64,000 nt of DNA from Mycolicibacterium alvei (GTDB taxonomy: Bacteria; Actinomycetota; Actinomycetes; Mycobacteriales; Mycobacteriaceae). This document shows positions 54,661 to 63,216 of the stretch, piece after piece. Every line of letters starts with the position of its first letter. Positions within the stretch are counted from its first letter, which is position 1. The translations under genes and the position numbers were made by a program. The stretch covers positions 496,001 to 560,000 of the forward strand of contig NZ_AP022565.1 of the NCBI RefSeq assembly GCF_010727325.1, in the 5' to 3' direction. The notes under the pieces are model-generated. The model did not search any database. It was not told the origin of the DNA and saw nothing but the letters and a program-made list of their open reading frames with translations.

Positions 54661-54684
54661 TGGATAGCAACGTGGATAGCAACG
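54661..54684. repeat. Tandem 12-bp direct repeat beside the integrase stop
   Basis: TGGATAGCAACG occurs twice back to back (54661-54672 and 54673-54684), three bases before the integrase stop and 70 bases from the tRNA end. Direct repeats here are typical of arm-type sites bound by the N-terminal domain of phage-type tyrosine integrases. Confidence 0.6.
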
Positions 54685-54687
54685 GCC

Positions 54688-55893
54688 TCAAATGTCGAGG
54701 ATGCCGAGCTGGTCGGTCAGCGCGTCCACGGCAGACCGCGCTGTGGTGTCCGACGTGTGGCCGTAGATATCACCGGTCACCGCGATAGAGGAGTGACCCA
54801 ACAGGTCCGCTACGGCTTTGATGTGCACCTGACCCTCAAGCCACGCGACCGCCGCGCTGTGCCTCAAGGTGTGCACGCCAACGTCGGCCATGCCTGCTTT
54901 CTGGGCTGCGATCTGGACGGTGCGCAACACGTTGCGCGGGTCCACGGGCGTGCCCGACTCGGTAGCGAACACCAGGTTGTTGTCCTGCCACTGGTCACCG
55001 GCTGCCAGGCGTTCGGCGTCTTGGTCGGCACGATGTGCCCGGAGCATCGACACCAGGGGAGCCGATAACGGCACCGACCGTCGTGACCGATCGGTCTTGG
55101 GTTCGGTGATGATCAGCTCACCGTTGACCCGTCCGAGGGTGCCGCGCACCGCCATTGCCCGGGCCGCAAGGTCAATGTCGGACCAGCGCAGCGCTAGCGC
55201 CTCACCGCGCCGCACGCCGGTACCGGCGACTAGTGTCAGCACGTTGCGATACCGCAGACCCTCCGCGCACAGCAACAGCTTGGTCACGTCGACCGCCTCG
55301 ACGTGTCGGGCCTCTTTGCGGGCCACACCGGGACGTTTCACCGCTGCTGCCGGGTTCTTGGCCAGCAGACCGTCACGTACGGCGCCGTCGAGGCCGGCCC
55401 GCAGAACGGTGTAGATCTGCCGAATGGTCGCATCAGAGAGCGCACGGACCGGCGAGGGGTTCGGGTTCGTCTTGCTGGCGTTGCCCGGTTTCATCTTGGC
55501 TCGCAGCGCCAACACCAGACCCTCGACATCGGACGGTTTGAGCTTGTCCAACCTGATCGAGCCGAACGGGTCGACCTCAAGGTGCCGACGCGACAGATTG
55601 CTGTACAGCTCTTTGGTCGAGGCCTTGCGGTCTGACGCGGCCAGCGTGGTGGCCCGCCAGCGCGCCAGCCAATCGGCCAGGTTGCGCTTCGAATCCTTCA
55701 CCGTCGCACCGTTATCAAGCCGTTCGCGAACGGCTTTCATCTTGTCGCGCACGTCGCTGCGCGTCTTGCCGTACACCATGTGACGCTTCGGCTGGCCCGA
55801 TTCGTCGATGTAGCTGACCGCGCCGATGTAGCCGGTCTGCTTGCCGTCGCGCATGCGCTTGTAGATCGAACCCTCACCGTTGGCGTTCGCCAT
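54688..55893 (-). CDS. int: Phage-type tyrosine integrase
   Basis: The 401-aa product has an N-terminal arm-binding domain (GEGSIYKRMRDGKQTGYIGAV), a SAM-like core-binding domain (about 68-190) and a catalytic domain with Arg228 (GTGVRRGEAL), a Lys in the beta hairpin (ITEPKTDRSRR), HTLRHSAAVAWL, LGHSSIAVT and the nucleophile Tyr377 (GDIYGHT). Being larger than XerD and having an arm-binding domain marks it as element-borne. It should recombine attP with the tRNA-Pro gene. It reads toward the tRNA and is 12 bases downstream of the unknown gene at 55906, probably in one transcript. Confidence 0.94.
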   Translation of the reverse strand: MANANGEGSIYKRMRDGKQTGYIGAVSYIDESGQPKRHMVYGKTRSDVRDKMKAVRERLDNGATVKDSKRNLADWLARWRATTLAASDRKASTKELYSNLSRRHLEVDPFGSIRLDKLKPSDVEGLVLALRAKMKPGNASKTNPNPSPVRALSDATIRQIYTVLRAGLDGAVRDGLLAKNPAAAVKRPGVARKEARHVEAVDVTKLLLCAEGLRYRNVLTLVAGTGVRRGEALALRWSDIDLAARAMAVRGTLGRVNGELIITEPKTDRSRRSVPLSAPLVSMLRAHRADQDAERLAAGDQWQDNNLVFATESGTPVDPRNVLRTVQIAAQKAGMADVGVHTLRHSAAVAWLEGQVHIKAVADLLGHSSIAVTGDIYGHTSDTTARSAVDALTDQLGILDI

Positions 55894-55905
55894 GGTCTTG
55901 TCCTC

Positions 55906-56493
55906 TCAGGCCTTCTTCTGTCCCTGCTTGGTCGGGGGCAGGAATCCCTTTTTGCGTGCCCTGTCGACATAGGTAGATGCCATCCGGTCCTTCACCCCGA
56001 AGTGCTTAGCCACGGCCTTGGTCGGTGCGCGCTCGATGTTGGTGCGGTAGACCTCGGCCACTAGACGCAGCATCTCGTCAGAGATGATTCGGTAGTCGCG
56101 CGGGAGGCGCTGGCGCTCGATCAACTTCTCGGCCACCCGCATGGCCCGGGACTCGTCGTCTCGTGACGGGTTCTCACCAAACTCTGCGACAAACACCGCA
56201 TAGAGATCACTGGCCAGTTGGTCGACTTCCACCGCCCGTAGGTGCTTCTGGCGAACCTCGGTCTGACCCGATTTCGCCTCAAAACTCAGTTCGACGACTT
56301 CGGGAGAACCATCTCGCACGGCGACCTTGATGACGAGATCCGGGCCGCCAACACCGTGCCGTCGTTCCGTGGCCCACTTCGGAACTGGCACGCCGTTGAA
56401 CTCGACCGTCTCGGATGAGAACTCCCAGTCGACCAGCTGACCCTTGTACCGAAACCGAAAGACAGGCGCGCCGATCATGCTCGGTCTATCCAT
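55906..56493 (-). CDS. Unknown element protein with a C-terminal HTH-like region
   Basis: The 195-aa product has an N-terminal beta-rich region (VFRFRYKGQLVDWEFSSETVE), a middle with LSFEAKSGQTEVRQKHLRAV, and a C-terminal helical part. The last 50 residues (APTKAVAKHFGVKDRMASTYVDRARKKGFL) look like a helix-turn-helix of the kind found in actinobacterial mobile-element regulators. AGGAGG lies 12 bases upstream of ATG 56493. It precedes int in the same transcript and is divergent from the excisionase-like gene, so a regulatory role is possible. I do not recognise the family. Confidence 0.65.
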   Translation of the reverse strand: MDRPSMIGAPVFRFRYKGQLVDWEFSSETVEFNGVPVPKWATERRHGVGGPDLVIKVAVRDGSPEVVELSFEAKSGQTEVRQKHLRAVEVDQLASDLYAVFVAEFGENPSRDDESRAMRVAEKLIERQRLPRDYRIISDEMLRLVAEVYRTNIERAPTKAVAKHFGVKDRMASTYVDRARKKGFLPPTKQGQKKA

Positions 56494-56610
56494 GGTTTGA
56501 CGAAACCTCCTGAACCGTACCTATCGGGAACTGTAACTCTGCATTAATCCCTGTAATTATGTCAATAACCGCCTGAACGCCGGCGGAACGACACAAAGGC
56601 AGGTGAGGTA
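56494..56610. promoter_or_regulatory. Divergent AT-rich control region of the element
   Basis: This 117-base region separates the int transcript (-) from the xis/replication transcript (+). CTGTAA occurs at 56531-56536 and 56551-56556, exactly 20 bases (two helical turns) apart, and TTGACA is present on the minus strand (56560-56565). AT content is much higher than in the surroundings. It is where a lysogeny-type regulator would act. Confidence 0.5.
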
Positions 56611-56814
56611 GTGGAGAACAGCACCGTTAGGCGGTTGGTCCCGATCCCCGAGGCGCGCCACGCACTCGGTGACATTGGTCGCAGCACGCTCTACGAATTG
56701 GTTTCCCGGGGTGAGATCGTCAAGGTCAACATCGGGCGACGCGGGTTCATCACAGCGGATTCACTCGGCGAGTATGTCGACCGCCTGACGGCCAGCGCGG
56801 GAGGCGTGGCGTGA
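56611..56814 (+). CDS. Excisionase-like small HTH protein
   Basis: The 67-aa product has the MerR-type winged HTH found in Xis/AlpA proteins and helix-turn-helix domain HTH_17: VPIPEARHALGDIGRSTLYELVSRGEIVKVNIGRRGFI. The length and the position next to the integrase control region suit a recombination directionality factor or a transcription activator of the replication genes. GTG 56611 has AGGTGAGG at 56601-56608. The next gene's GTG overlaps its stop. Confidence 0.8.
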   Translation: MENSTVRRLVPIPEARHALGDIGRSTLYELVSRGEIVKVNIGRRGFITADSLGEYVDRLTASAGGVA

Positions 56815-56945
56815 GGAACGGACAGCGCCCCAACCTCGATCAGTCGGCCCGCGACGCGCTCGACGATCTGGGCCTTGTCGAACTCGTCGACATCGCGGGC
56901 AGCGGCGTCGACGCTCATCACGCCGAGGAGGTCACGCCAGCGTGA
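56811..56945 (+). CDS. Small element protein, 44 aa
   Basis: GTG 56811 overlaps the preceding stop, and the TGA at 56943-56945 overlaps the next gene's GTG at 56942, so it is held in a coupled chain. The acidic peptide (VRNGQRPNLDQSARDALDDL, then GLVELVDIAG) has one probable helix. The double overlap supports that it is translated. No function can be assigned. Confidence 0.6.
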   Translation: MRNGQRPNLDQSARDALDDLGLVELVDIAGSGVDAHHAEEVTPA

Positions 56946-59296
56946 CCGCTACAGAGAACCGGCCCGACGCGGAGAACGTCGGACCGGCCCAGGAAGCTCA
57001 CAACGGCAACGGAGCTACCGGCAACCGTACCTCTAGGGGGTACTCATGTGCACAGGATGAATACCTGCAACGCGGGTGGCGCGGTGTACTCCCACTGCCA
57101 CCTCGGTCGAAGACTCCGCCGCCGTCCGGGTTCACCGGGCGGGAGGGTGCGTGGCCCTCCGTAGAGCAGTTGAGTCAATGGGCGCAGATCTACCCGCACG
57201 ACGCCAATCTGTGCCTTCGGCTGCATGAGGGCACGATCGGTATCGACATCGATGCCTACGGCAGCAAGACCGGCGCGCAGACCCTCGATGAGGCCGAGAA
57301 GCGTTGGGGTGTATTGCCGCCGACTGTGAATTCGAGTAGCCGCGACGATCGCGTATCAGGCATCCGGCTGTACCGCGTACCGGTGGCCACCGAGTTGCGC
57401 GACCGCATCAAGTTCGACGACATCGGTGTCGGAGATATCGAGATCCTGCAGCGCCATCACCGCTACCTCATCTGCTGGCCTTCGGTACATCCCACCACCA
57501 AGGCCCAGTACGTGTGGCGGGATGCCGACGGTGCCGTCCTGCCTGAACCGCCGTCGCCCGAAGAACTGCCGGACCTGCCCGAGGCTTGGCTGTCGGCGCT
57601 CAAAGCTGATCCGGTCAGGACCGAAACCCGTTCCGGTAGTGGCCGGTCTGGGGCACCGGCCTACGACGTCACCGATGCGATGACCGGCGGCAGGCCGACC
57701 GACAAGGTTGCTCAGCGCCTCGGTGTCGCGCTTTACGAACTCAACACCGGAACGTCGCGGCACGACACGGTGCGCGGCCATATTCTGGCGCTGTTGCGCT
57801 TCGGTTCGCGTGGCGAGTCCGGTGTCGAGTTCGCGCTGTCGTCGCTCTACGCCGCGTTCAGCGAGGCCGTCGGACCGGACAGACCTGACGGGCAGGCCGA
57901 GGCCGAATCGGAGTTCGCCCGCATGGTCGCCAATGCAGGGAGGTTCCTCGACGACCACGACGACACCCGAGACCCATTTGGGGCCAGGGCTCGCCGACCC
58001 GCTGCACGGAATGTAGACCGTGAGGCTGAGCCGCTGGTTGACGACGATCAGTTCTGGGAGCAGCGCGAGATCCTGGCCCACATCCGGCAATTCTCCCGTG
58101 CTCGACTGGCCGCGCCGCACGCCGTTCTCGGTGCGGTGTTACGCCGTGCCCTCACACTGGTTGAGCCGACGGTGCAGCTGCCGCCGATCGTCGGGTCTGC
58201 TGTGTCGCTGAACCTGTTCACCGTCTCGGTGGGCCGGTCGGGACAGGGCAAGGACGCTGCCAACGGCGTTGCCCGCGACGCGGTTCGGTTCGTGACACCC
58301 GACGGGGAGCTGCACAGCGATCCGGCCTCGGCGGTGGGCATCGGTTCGGGGGAGGGGCTGGCCCGGATCTTCCGGGGATTCGGTGGTGAAGACTCGCCGC
58401 CGCCTCACGTGAACCTGGAGGTCAACGAGATCGGCACGTTGGGCGCGCTGGCCGACCGCAAGGGTTCGACCCTGATCGGCGAATTGCTCAAGGGCTACAT
58501 GGGTCAGGCGCTCGGGTTCACCAACGCGCAGCGCGCCACGACGACGTTCGTCCCTGCGCATAGCTACCGCCTGTGCCTTGGCGTCGGAGCGCAGCCTGAG
58601 AACGGTGGCTTGCTGCTCGACCGTGAAAAGGACGGGTTCCCGCAGCGGTTCCTGTGGGTGCCGACCGTCGACCCGTTTGGCCCGACCTCGACCGAGGACG
58701 AACCCGACGAACCGGCTGCCGCCGACGTTGTGGTGCCGACGTTTCCGACGATCATCACTGGCACGCCGTACATGGTTGGTATCCCGCCGAGTGTCCGCGA
58801 GGCGGTCCGTTCGCTGCGGCGTAGGGCCAACGTTGGGTCCGCTGATGTCGACCCGCTCGATGGACACCTGAACCTGACCCGGCTCAAGGTGTCATTCGGG
58901 CTGGCGCTGCTCGACGGTCGCCGCGACATCACCGAGGACGACTGGCGCATCGCCGGTCAGCTCGTCGAGGTGTCCAACCGCACTCGCGCCTGTATGCGGA
59001 CGGCTCTGGCCAGCCGGCACAAACAGGCCAACCGCGCTCGTGCGCTTGACCAGGCCGACCGCCAGACGCTCATTGACGAGCACCTTGCTGACGAACGACA
59101 GCAGCGGGTCTGGAAGACCATCGACCGCAAACTTCAGCGCGTCGGGACCGCTACTCGTCGTCAACTTCAGCGAGCTTGCGACTCGTCGATCGCGTCTGAC
59201 TTTGCTGCGGTATTCGATCTGGCGGTTGACCTCGGTCGATTGCGTGCGGTGGGAGGTGACGGCGACAGTGCTAAATATGCCCTCGGTGACAGATAG
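56942..59296 (+). CDS. Primase-polymerase / P-loop replication protein
   Basis: The 784-aa product has an N-terminal bifunctional primase-polymerase domain (about 30-210). The catalytic acidic pair is Asp102/Asp104 in GIDIDAYG, and the late motif is HHRYLICWPSVHP, as in archaeo-eukaryotic primases of plasmids and phages. A DUF3987-like region follows (about 360-640) with a P-loop-like GRSGQGKD around Lys437, where the usual Ser/Thr after Lys is Asp. The C-terminus (about 690-784) is helical with a winged-helix look. It should prime and start element DNA replication. Start GTG 56942 is coupled to the small gene before it. Confidence 0.85.
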   Translation: MTATENRPDAENVGPAQEAHNGNGATGNRTSRGYSCAQDEYLQRGWRGVLPLPPRSKTPPPSGFTGREGAWPSVEQLSQWAQIYPHDANLCLRLHEGTIGIDIDAYGSKTGAQTLDEAEKRWGVLPPTVNSSSRDDRVSGIRLYRVPVATELRDRIKFDDIGVGDIEILQRHHRYLICWPSVHPTTKAQYVWRDADGAVLPEPPSPEELPDLPEAWLSALKADPVRTETRSGSGRSGAPAYDVTDAMTGGRPTDKVAQRLGVALYELNTGTSRHDTVRGHILALLRFGSRGESGVEFALSSLYAAFSEAVGPDRPDGQAEAESEFARMVANAGRFLDDHDDTRDPFGARARRPAARNVDREAEPLVDDDQFWEQREILAHIRQFSRARLAAPHAVLGAVLRRALTLVEPTVQLPPIVGSAVSLNLFTVSVGRSGQGKDAANGVARDAVRFVTPDGELHSDPASAVGIGSGEGLARIFRGFGGEDSPPPHVNLEVNEIGTLGALADRKGSTLIGELLKGYMGQALGFTNAQRATTTFVPAHSYRLCLGVGAQPENGGLLLDREKDGFPQRFLWVPTVDPFGPTSTEDEPDEPAAADVVVPTFPTIITGTPYMVGIPPSVREAVRSLRRRANVGSADVDPLDGHLNLTRLKVSFGLALLDGRRDITEDDWRIAGQLVEVSNRTRACMRTALASRHKQANRARALDQADRQTLIDEHLADERQQRVWKTIDRKLQRVGTATRRQLQRACDSSIASDFAAVFDLAVDLGRLRAVGGDGDSAKYALGDR

Positions 59297-59297
59297 G

Positions 59298-59386
59298 TGT
59301 CGGGGACCCCGACATCTTCCCGACAGGCAGAAACTGTTGTCTAGCTGCGCTTCTGGGGGTCGGGGCTGTTGTCGGGGACACCGACA
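59298..59386. repeat. Paired 17-bp palindromes downstream of the primase gene (iteron-like origin candidate)
   Basis: TGTCGGGGACCCCGACA (59298-59314) is a perfect palindrome around one base. TGTCGGGGACACCGACA (59370-59386) matches it at 16 of 17 bases, 72 bases away. Half-site copies CCCGACA (59319-59325) and GGTCGGGG (59358-59365) lie between. The block begins two bases after the primase stop. Such repeats beside a replication gene suggest an origin or an operator bound by the element's own protein. Confidence 0.6.
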
Positions 59387-59446
59387 CCCCACGGCACTGA
59401 CGCTCGTGCTGAGTGTAGTCGGTCAGCAAACCTGGGAAGGTGTGGC

Positions 59447-59578
59447 ATGACTTGGCCTGCAGCGATGGCGCTATTCCATGGCAGCGCCGTTGCATATCTG
59501 CTCGTGCGCTACGCCTTTCGGCGTGCTCTTGCGGCCCAACGGCCATCGACACATCAACGGAGGACACCTCGTGACTGA
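59447..59578 (+). CDS. Small membrane protein of the element, 43 aa
   Basis: ATG 59447 has GGGAAGG at 59434-59440, six bases upstream. The peptide (MTWPAAMALFHGSAVAYLLV, then RYAFRRALAAQRP) has one short membrane helix and a basic tail. The next gene starts inside it (GTG 59571). Small one-helix proteins are common as phage exclusion or lysis factors, but nothing here shows a role. Confidence 0.5.
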   Translation: MTWPAAMALFHGSAVAYLLVRYAFRRALAAQRPSTHQRRTPRD

Positions 59579-60005
59579 CCATCTGTACCGCGTGCGCGTG
59601 ATCGCGTTCCCCGAGGGCTCGACCAAGACGGTTAACTACCCCGGCGACGAAGAACCCGACCATCGGGTTCCGGTGCCTGGCTGGACACCGCCGGGCTGGA
59701 AGCCGGAGGGCGACTACATCAGGTTGGTCGGCACTGCCCAGTTTGTGTGGCCGTCCACGCGGCAGGTCTATCGCTCGCGATCGACGGCAAAGAGGCGCGC
59801 CGAGCTGCTGGAGTCTCTTGGGGCCACTGTGGTGATCGAGCGGTCCAACAAGATCGTCTGGCCGGAGCGTCCAGTCGATGAGGCCATCGAGCTTGTGACT
59901 GTGCGCCCACAGAAGGCTGTCCGCCGCAACGCTCCTGAGGAGGTGGAACGCTTGGACGAGTTTACGGTGTCGCGCCTGCGGCGACGCCTGGAGAGCCATC
60001 AATAG
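59571..60005 (+). CDS. Unknown element protein, 144 aa
   Basis: GTG 59571 has GGAGG at 59558-59562 and overlaps the small membrane gene by eight bases. The product begins VTDHLYRVRVIAFPEGSTKT, has a Pro/Trp-rich loop (VPGWTPPGWKPEGDY) and a conserved-looking FVWPSTRQVYRSRSTAKRRAELL stretch in which a helix follows a strand, and a basic C-terminal helix. I do not recognise the family. It is the last plus-strand gene before the convergent hsdR. Confidence 0.6.
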   Translation: MTDHLYRVRVIAFPEGSTKTVNYPGDEEPDHRVPVPGWTPPGWKPEGDYIRLVGTAQFVWPSTRQVYRSRSTAKRRAELLESLGATVVIERSNKIVWPERPVDEAIELVTVRPQKAVRRNAPEEVERLDEFTVSRLRRRLESHQ

Positions 60006-60090
60006 CTCGCACTGCCACGCACGCCGCTGAATTTGCGCAGCCAGCAGTTCACGATGCTCAGAACGGCGTGGGCACAGATCGTTGTGAGAC

Positions 60091-63000
60091 TCAGGCCGTC
60101 GGCTTCAACCCCTGGTAGATGATCGGCACCAGTTCGCCGAGCAGCTTCTGGGATAGCTCAGGGTTGTTGAGAATCTGCGTGGAGAGATCCTCCGAAGATG
60201 CCATGGCCCCAATCACCGCGCCGACGAACTCGTTCTGCAGATCAGGACTGGCCGAGAACTGCGCCAGGGTGTTGTTTTGCGCCTGCTGCTGCAGGGTCTC
60301 GCTTTCTTCGAGCCGGTCCTTGATGTGGGTGACTACGTTGCGGACGCTGGAGTCGGGGTGTTCGCCGGAGAACAGGTCATTGATCTGGGCGATCACCTGT
60401 TCCAGCGCGACCAACTCCGGATCGCGGGCAGTGCCGGTTCCCCCAGCTTTGGCCGGCTGCAGCACGACACCGCCGGAGAGCTTGCCGTCCGTAGCCTGCT
60501 GGGCGTGCTGGGCAAGGTAGTCGAAGTCGACACCCGACAGGTCGATGTCATGGTGGAGTTGTTCGCTGGCGATCATGGGTGCGAGGTGCCGTATGTAGAT
60601 CGACAGCTTCTCGATGGCGGGGTCTTCGTAGTTGACGATCTGGGACAGGAAGTCGTATTGGCGCAGGAAAGTGCCGATGTCCTTGCGGAAGATGTCCAGC
60701 TCTTCCAGGGCCAGGCTGTCGCCGTGGTCGCGGGCATGGCGCTCCCGGTCTCGGAAGACATCTCGCGCTGGCTTGATCCACTTGTTAAGGGCCTCATGTC
60801 CCTTGCCGGGCTGCTTCGCGTACTTGAGGTAATCGACAACCAGTCCGTTGACCTCTGATTCTTGGTAGATCCCGGCGGCGTCGAGCTTGTTGACCGTCTG
60901 GTGCACAATGTTCGGGTCGGTGACATCGGCGAGGGTGGTGGCGTCGTAGTAGGGCTCGAAGGCCTCCACGATGTCCTCGGAGGCGTTGGCGAAGTCCAAG
61001 ACGAAGGTCTGGTCCTTGCCCGGTGCGGTTCGGTTGAGCCGAGACAACGTTTGGACCGCCGCCACACCCGACAAGCGTTTGTCGACGTACATCGCCACCA
61101 GCAGCGGTTGGTCAAATCCGGTCTGAAACTTGTTGGCCACCAACATCACCCGGTACTCGTCGGTGGCGAACGCATCGCGCAGATCGCGGCCCTTCAGCCC
61201 AGGATTCATGCTGGTTTCAGTGACCTTTTCCAGCCCAGAGTCGGGGTCGGTGACCTCGCCGGAGAAGGCCACCAGCGCGGCGATGTCGGTGTACTTGTGC
61301 TCGGCGATGTACTTGTCGAAGGCCAACTTGTAGCGCACCGCAGCCCTACGTGAGGAGGTGACGACCATGGCCTTGGCCTTGCCGTCGAGCCGCCATGCCA
61401 CGTTGTCGCGGAAGTGCTCGATGATGATCGCGACCTTCTGGCTGATGTTGGTGGGGTGCAGCTTGACCCAGTTCATCACCGACTTGAGCGCCGCACTCTT
61501 GTCCACCAGTTCGCCGGTGGATTCGCCGGAGACCTGGACGGTGCCGGAGGCGGCGGTGTCTTCGGTTTCGAAGATCTGCCCGTTGTGAGTCAGCCGAAAA
61601 GCCGTCTTGTACGGCGTGTAGTTGCGCAGCACGTCGAGGATGAAGCCCTCGTCGATGGCCTGCTGCATCGAGTACAGATGGAACGGGTGTGGCTTGCTGT
61701 GGATGCTGGACCTGTGGCCGAACAACTCCAGGGTCTTGGCCTTGGGGGTTGCCGTGAACGCGAAGAAGGACAAGTTCTTCGTCTCGGCGCGCGCGGTCAT
61801 TTCAGCGGCCAACACGTCCTCAGCATCGAGGGTGCCGCCGTCCTCGAGGTCGTCCCGCTCGCTTTCCGACAGTGCGGCCTTTAGTCGTTTGGACGATTCC
61901 CCGGCCTGTGAGGAATGGGCTTCGTCGGCGATGATCGCGAAGCTTTTGTCTTTGAGGTCGGCTTGCTCCTGGATCATTTGCAGCGCGTAGGGGAACGTCT
62001 GGATGGTGACGATGATGACCTTCGTCCCACCGGTCAGCGCATTGGCCAGCTCTTGGGACTTCGCGCCACCCAGCCCGGCGATATGGGCGACTACCCCTGG
62101 GGTGCGGTCGATCTGGCGGATCGCCTCCTGCAACTGGGCATCCAGGACGTTGCGGTCGGTGATCACGATGACGGAGTCAAACACTGGCTTGTTGGCGTCG
62201 TCATGGAGGACCGACAGGCGATGCGCCAACCATGAAATGGAGTTGGTTTTCCCTGAGCCGGCGGAGTGCTGGATCAAATACTTCTGCCCCGGTCCCGTGC
62301 GGCGGGCATCTGCGACCAGACGGGTGACTACGTCCCATTGGTGGTAGCGCGGGAAAAGCATCCGTTGGGTGCGGAGCTTCTTATTGGTGGCCGGGTCGAT
62401 TTTCTCGTCGATCTGTAAGTGCAGGAATCGCCCGAGGATGTCCAACCAGGTGTCACGGTCAAGGATCTGCTGCCACAGATACGCCGTCGGCGAGCCATGC
62501 GGATTGGCCGGGTTTCCGGCGTGGCCGTGATCACCTCGGTTGAACGGCAGGAAGGCGGTGTCCACGCCCGCCAGCTGGGTGGTCATCTGCACTTCGGAGT
62601 TCGACACCGCGAAATGCACCAACGCTCGCGAGGCGAATTGCAGCAGGGGCTCACCTTTGGGCAGGCGGTGATGCTTGTACTGAAGGACCGCGTCGGTGAC
62701 GCTCTGAATGCTGAGGTCGGTCTTCAACTCCGCAGTGGCCACCGGGATGCCGTTGACGAAGAACACCAGGTCGATGCTGTTGGAGTTCTGGGTCGAGTAG
62801 TGGACCTGGCGCATCACCCGCAACCGCACTGCGTCATACCGTTGCTGGGTGGTCTCGTTGAGCGTGGTGTTGGGCCGGAACTGGCACATCGCAAACTGAG
62901 CATTGAGGTCCTTGAAGCCGCGCCGCAGCACCGACAATGTGCCGCCGTTGGCCCTGTACGGATCGGCCCCCAACTGCTTCACCAGCGTGGCCAGCACCCC

Positions 63001-63216
63001 GGCCCGAGCCTTGGCCAGCGCCTCACCCGTCAGCTCCGGCTTAACCCGCTTGGCCAACTGGCCAGGCTGCGTATCAGCCAGCCACGCAAACACATCCTCG
63101 GTGAATAAGGCGAGCTCACGGTCATAGCCCGCATCGGTCGGCGAGTACAGCCAACCTTGCTCGGCCAGGTACTCGCAGATCTCGGTCTCGAATGATGATT
63201 CATGATGCTGGGTCAT
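60091..63216 (-). CDS. hsdR: Type I restriction enzyme R subunit HsdR
   Basis: The 1041-aa motor and nuclease subunit of a type I restriction-modification system. The N-terminal PD-ExK nuclease has Asp149 and Glu163-x-Lys165 (AELKTD). The SF2 translocase has Walker A HSAGSGKT with Lys323, the DEAH box at 431-434, motif III FTATPKAKT and motif VI LSRLNRTAPGK. A C-terminal helical domain (about 800-1041) binds HsdM. All catalytic residues are intact, so it looks functional, provided hsdM and hsdS lie nearby. Its ATG overlaps the GIY-YIG stop by one base. Confidence 0.95.
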   Translation of the reverse strand: MTQHHESSFETEICEYLAEQGWLYSPTDAGYDRELALFTEDVFAWLADTQPGQLAKRVKPELTGEALAKARAGVLATLVKQLGADPYRANGGTLSVLRRGFKDLNAQFAMCQFRPNTTLNETTQQRYDAVRLRVMRQVHYSTQNSNSIDLVFFVNGIPVATAELKTDLSIQSVTDAVLQYKHHRLPKGEPLLQFASRALVHFAVSNSEVQMTTQLAGVDTAFLPFNRGDHGHAGNPANPHGSPTAYLWQQILDRDTWLDILGRFLHLQIDEKIDPATNKKLRTQRMLFPRYHQWDVVTRLVADARRTGPGQKYLIQHSAGSGKTNSISWLAHRLSVLHDDANKPVFDSVIVITDRNVLDAQLQEAIRQIDRTPGVVAHIAGLGGAKSQELANALTGGTKVIIVTIQTFPYALQMIQEQADLKDKSFAIIADEAHSSQAGESSKRLKAALSESERDDLEDGGTLDAEDVLAAEMTARAETKNLSFFAFTATPKAKTLELFGHRSSIHSKPHPFHLYSMQQAIDEGFILDVLRNYTPYKTAFRLTHNGQIFETEDTAASGTVQVSGESTGELVDKSAALKSVMNWVKLHPTNISQKVAIIIEHFRDNVAWRLDGKAKAMVVTSSRRAAVRYKLAFDKYIAEHKYTDIAALVAFSGEVTDPDSGLEKVTETSMNPGLKGRDLRDAFATDEYRVMLVANKFQTGFDQPLLVAMYVDKRLSGVAAVQTLSRLNRTAPGKDQTFVLDFANASEDIVEAFEPYYDATTLADVTDPNIVHQTVNKLDAAGIYQESEVNGLVVDYLKYAKQPGKGHEALNKWIKPARDVFRDRERHARDHGDSLALEELDIFRKDIGTFLRQYDFLSQIVNYEDPAIEKLSIYIRHLAPMIASEQLHHDIDLSGVDFDYLAQHAQQATDGKLSGGVVLQPAKAGGTGTARDPELVALEQVIAQINDLFSGEHPDSSVRNVVTHIKDRLEESETLQQQAQNNTLAQFSASPDLQNEFVGAVIGAMASSEDLSTQILNNPELSQKLLGELVPIIYQGLKPTA

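Noticed and set aside
60018..60069. CACGCCG / CGGCGTG inverted repeat between the 144-aa gene and hsdR
   Set aside because: Seven bases with a loop of more than 35 is weak in GC-rich DNA and not enough to call a terminator.
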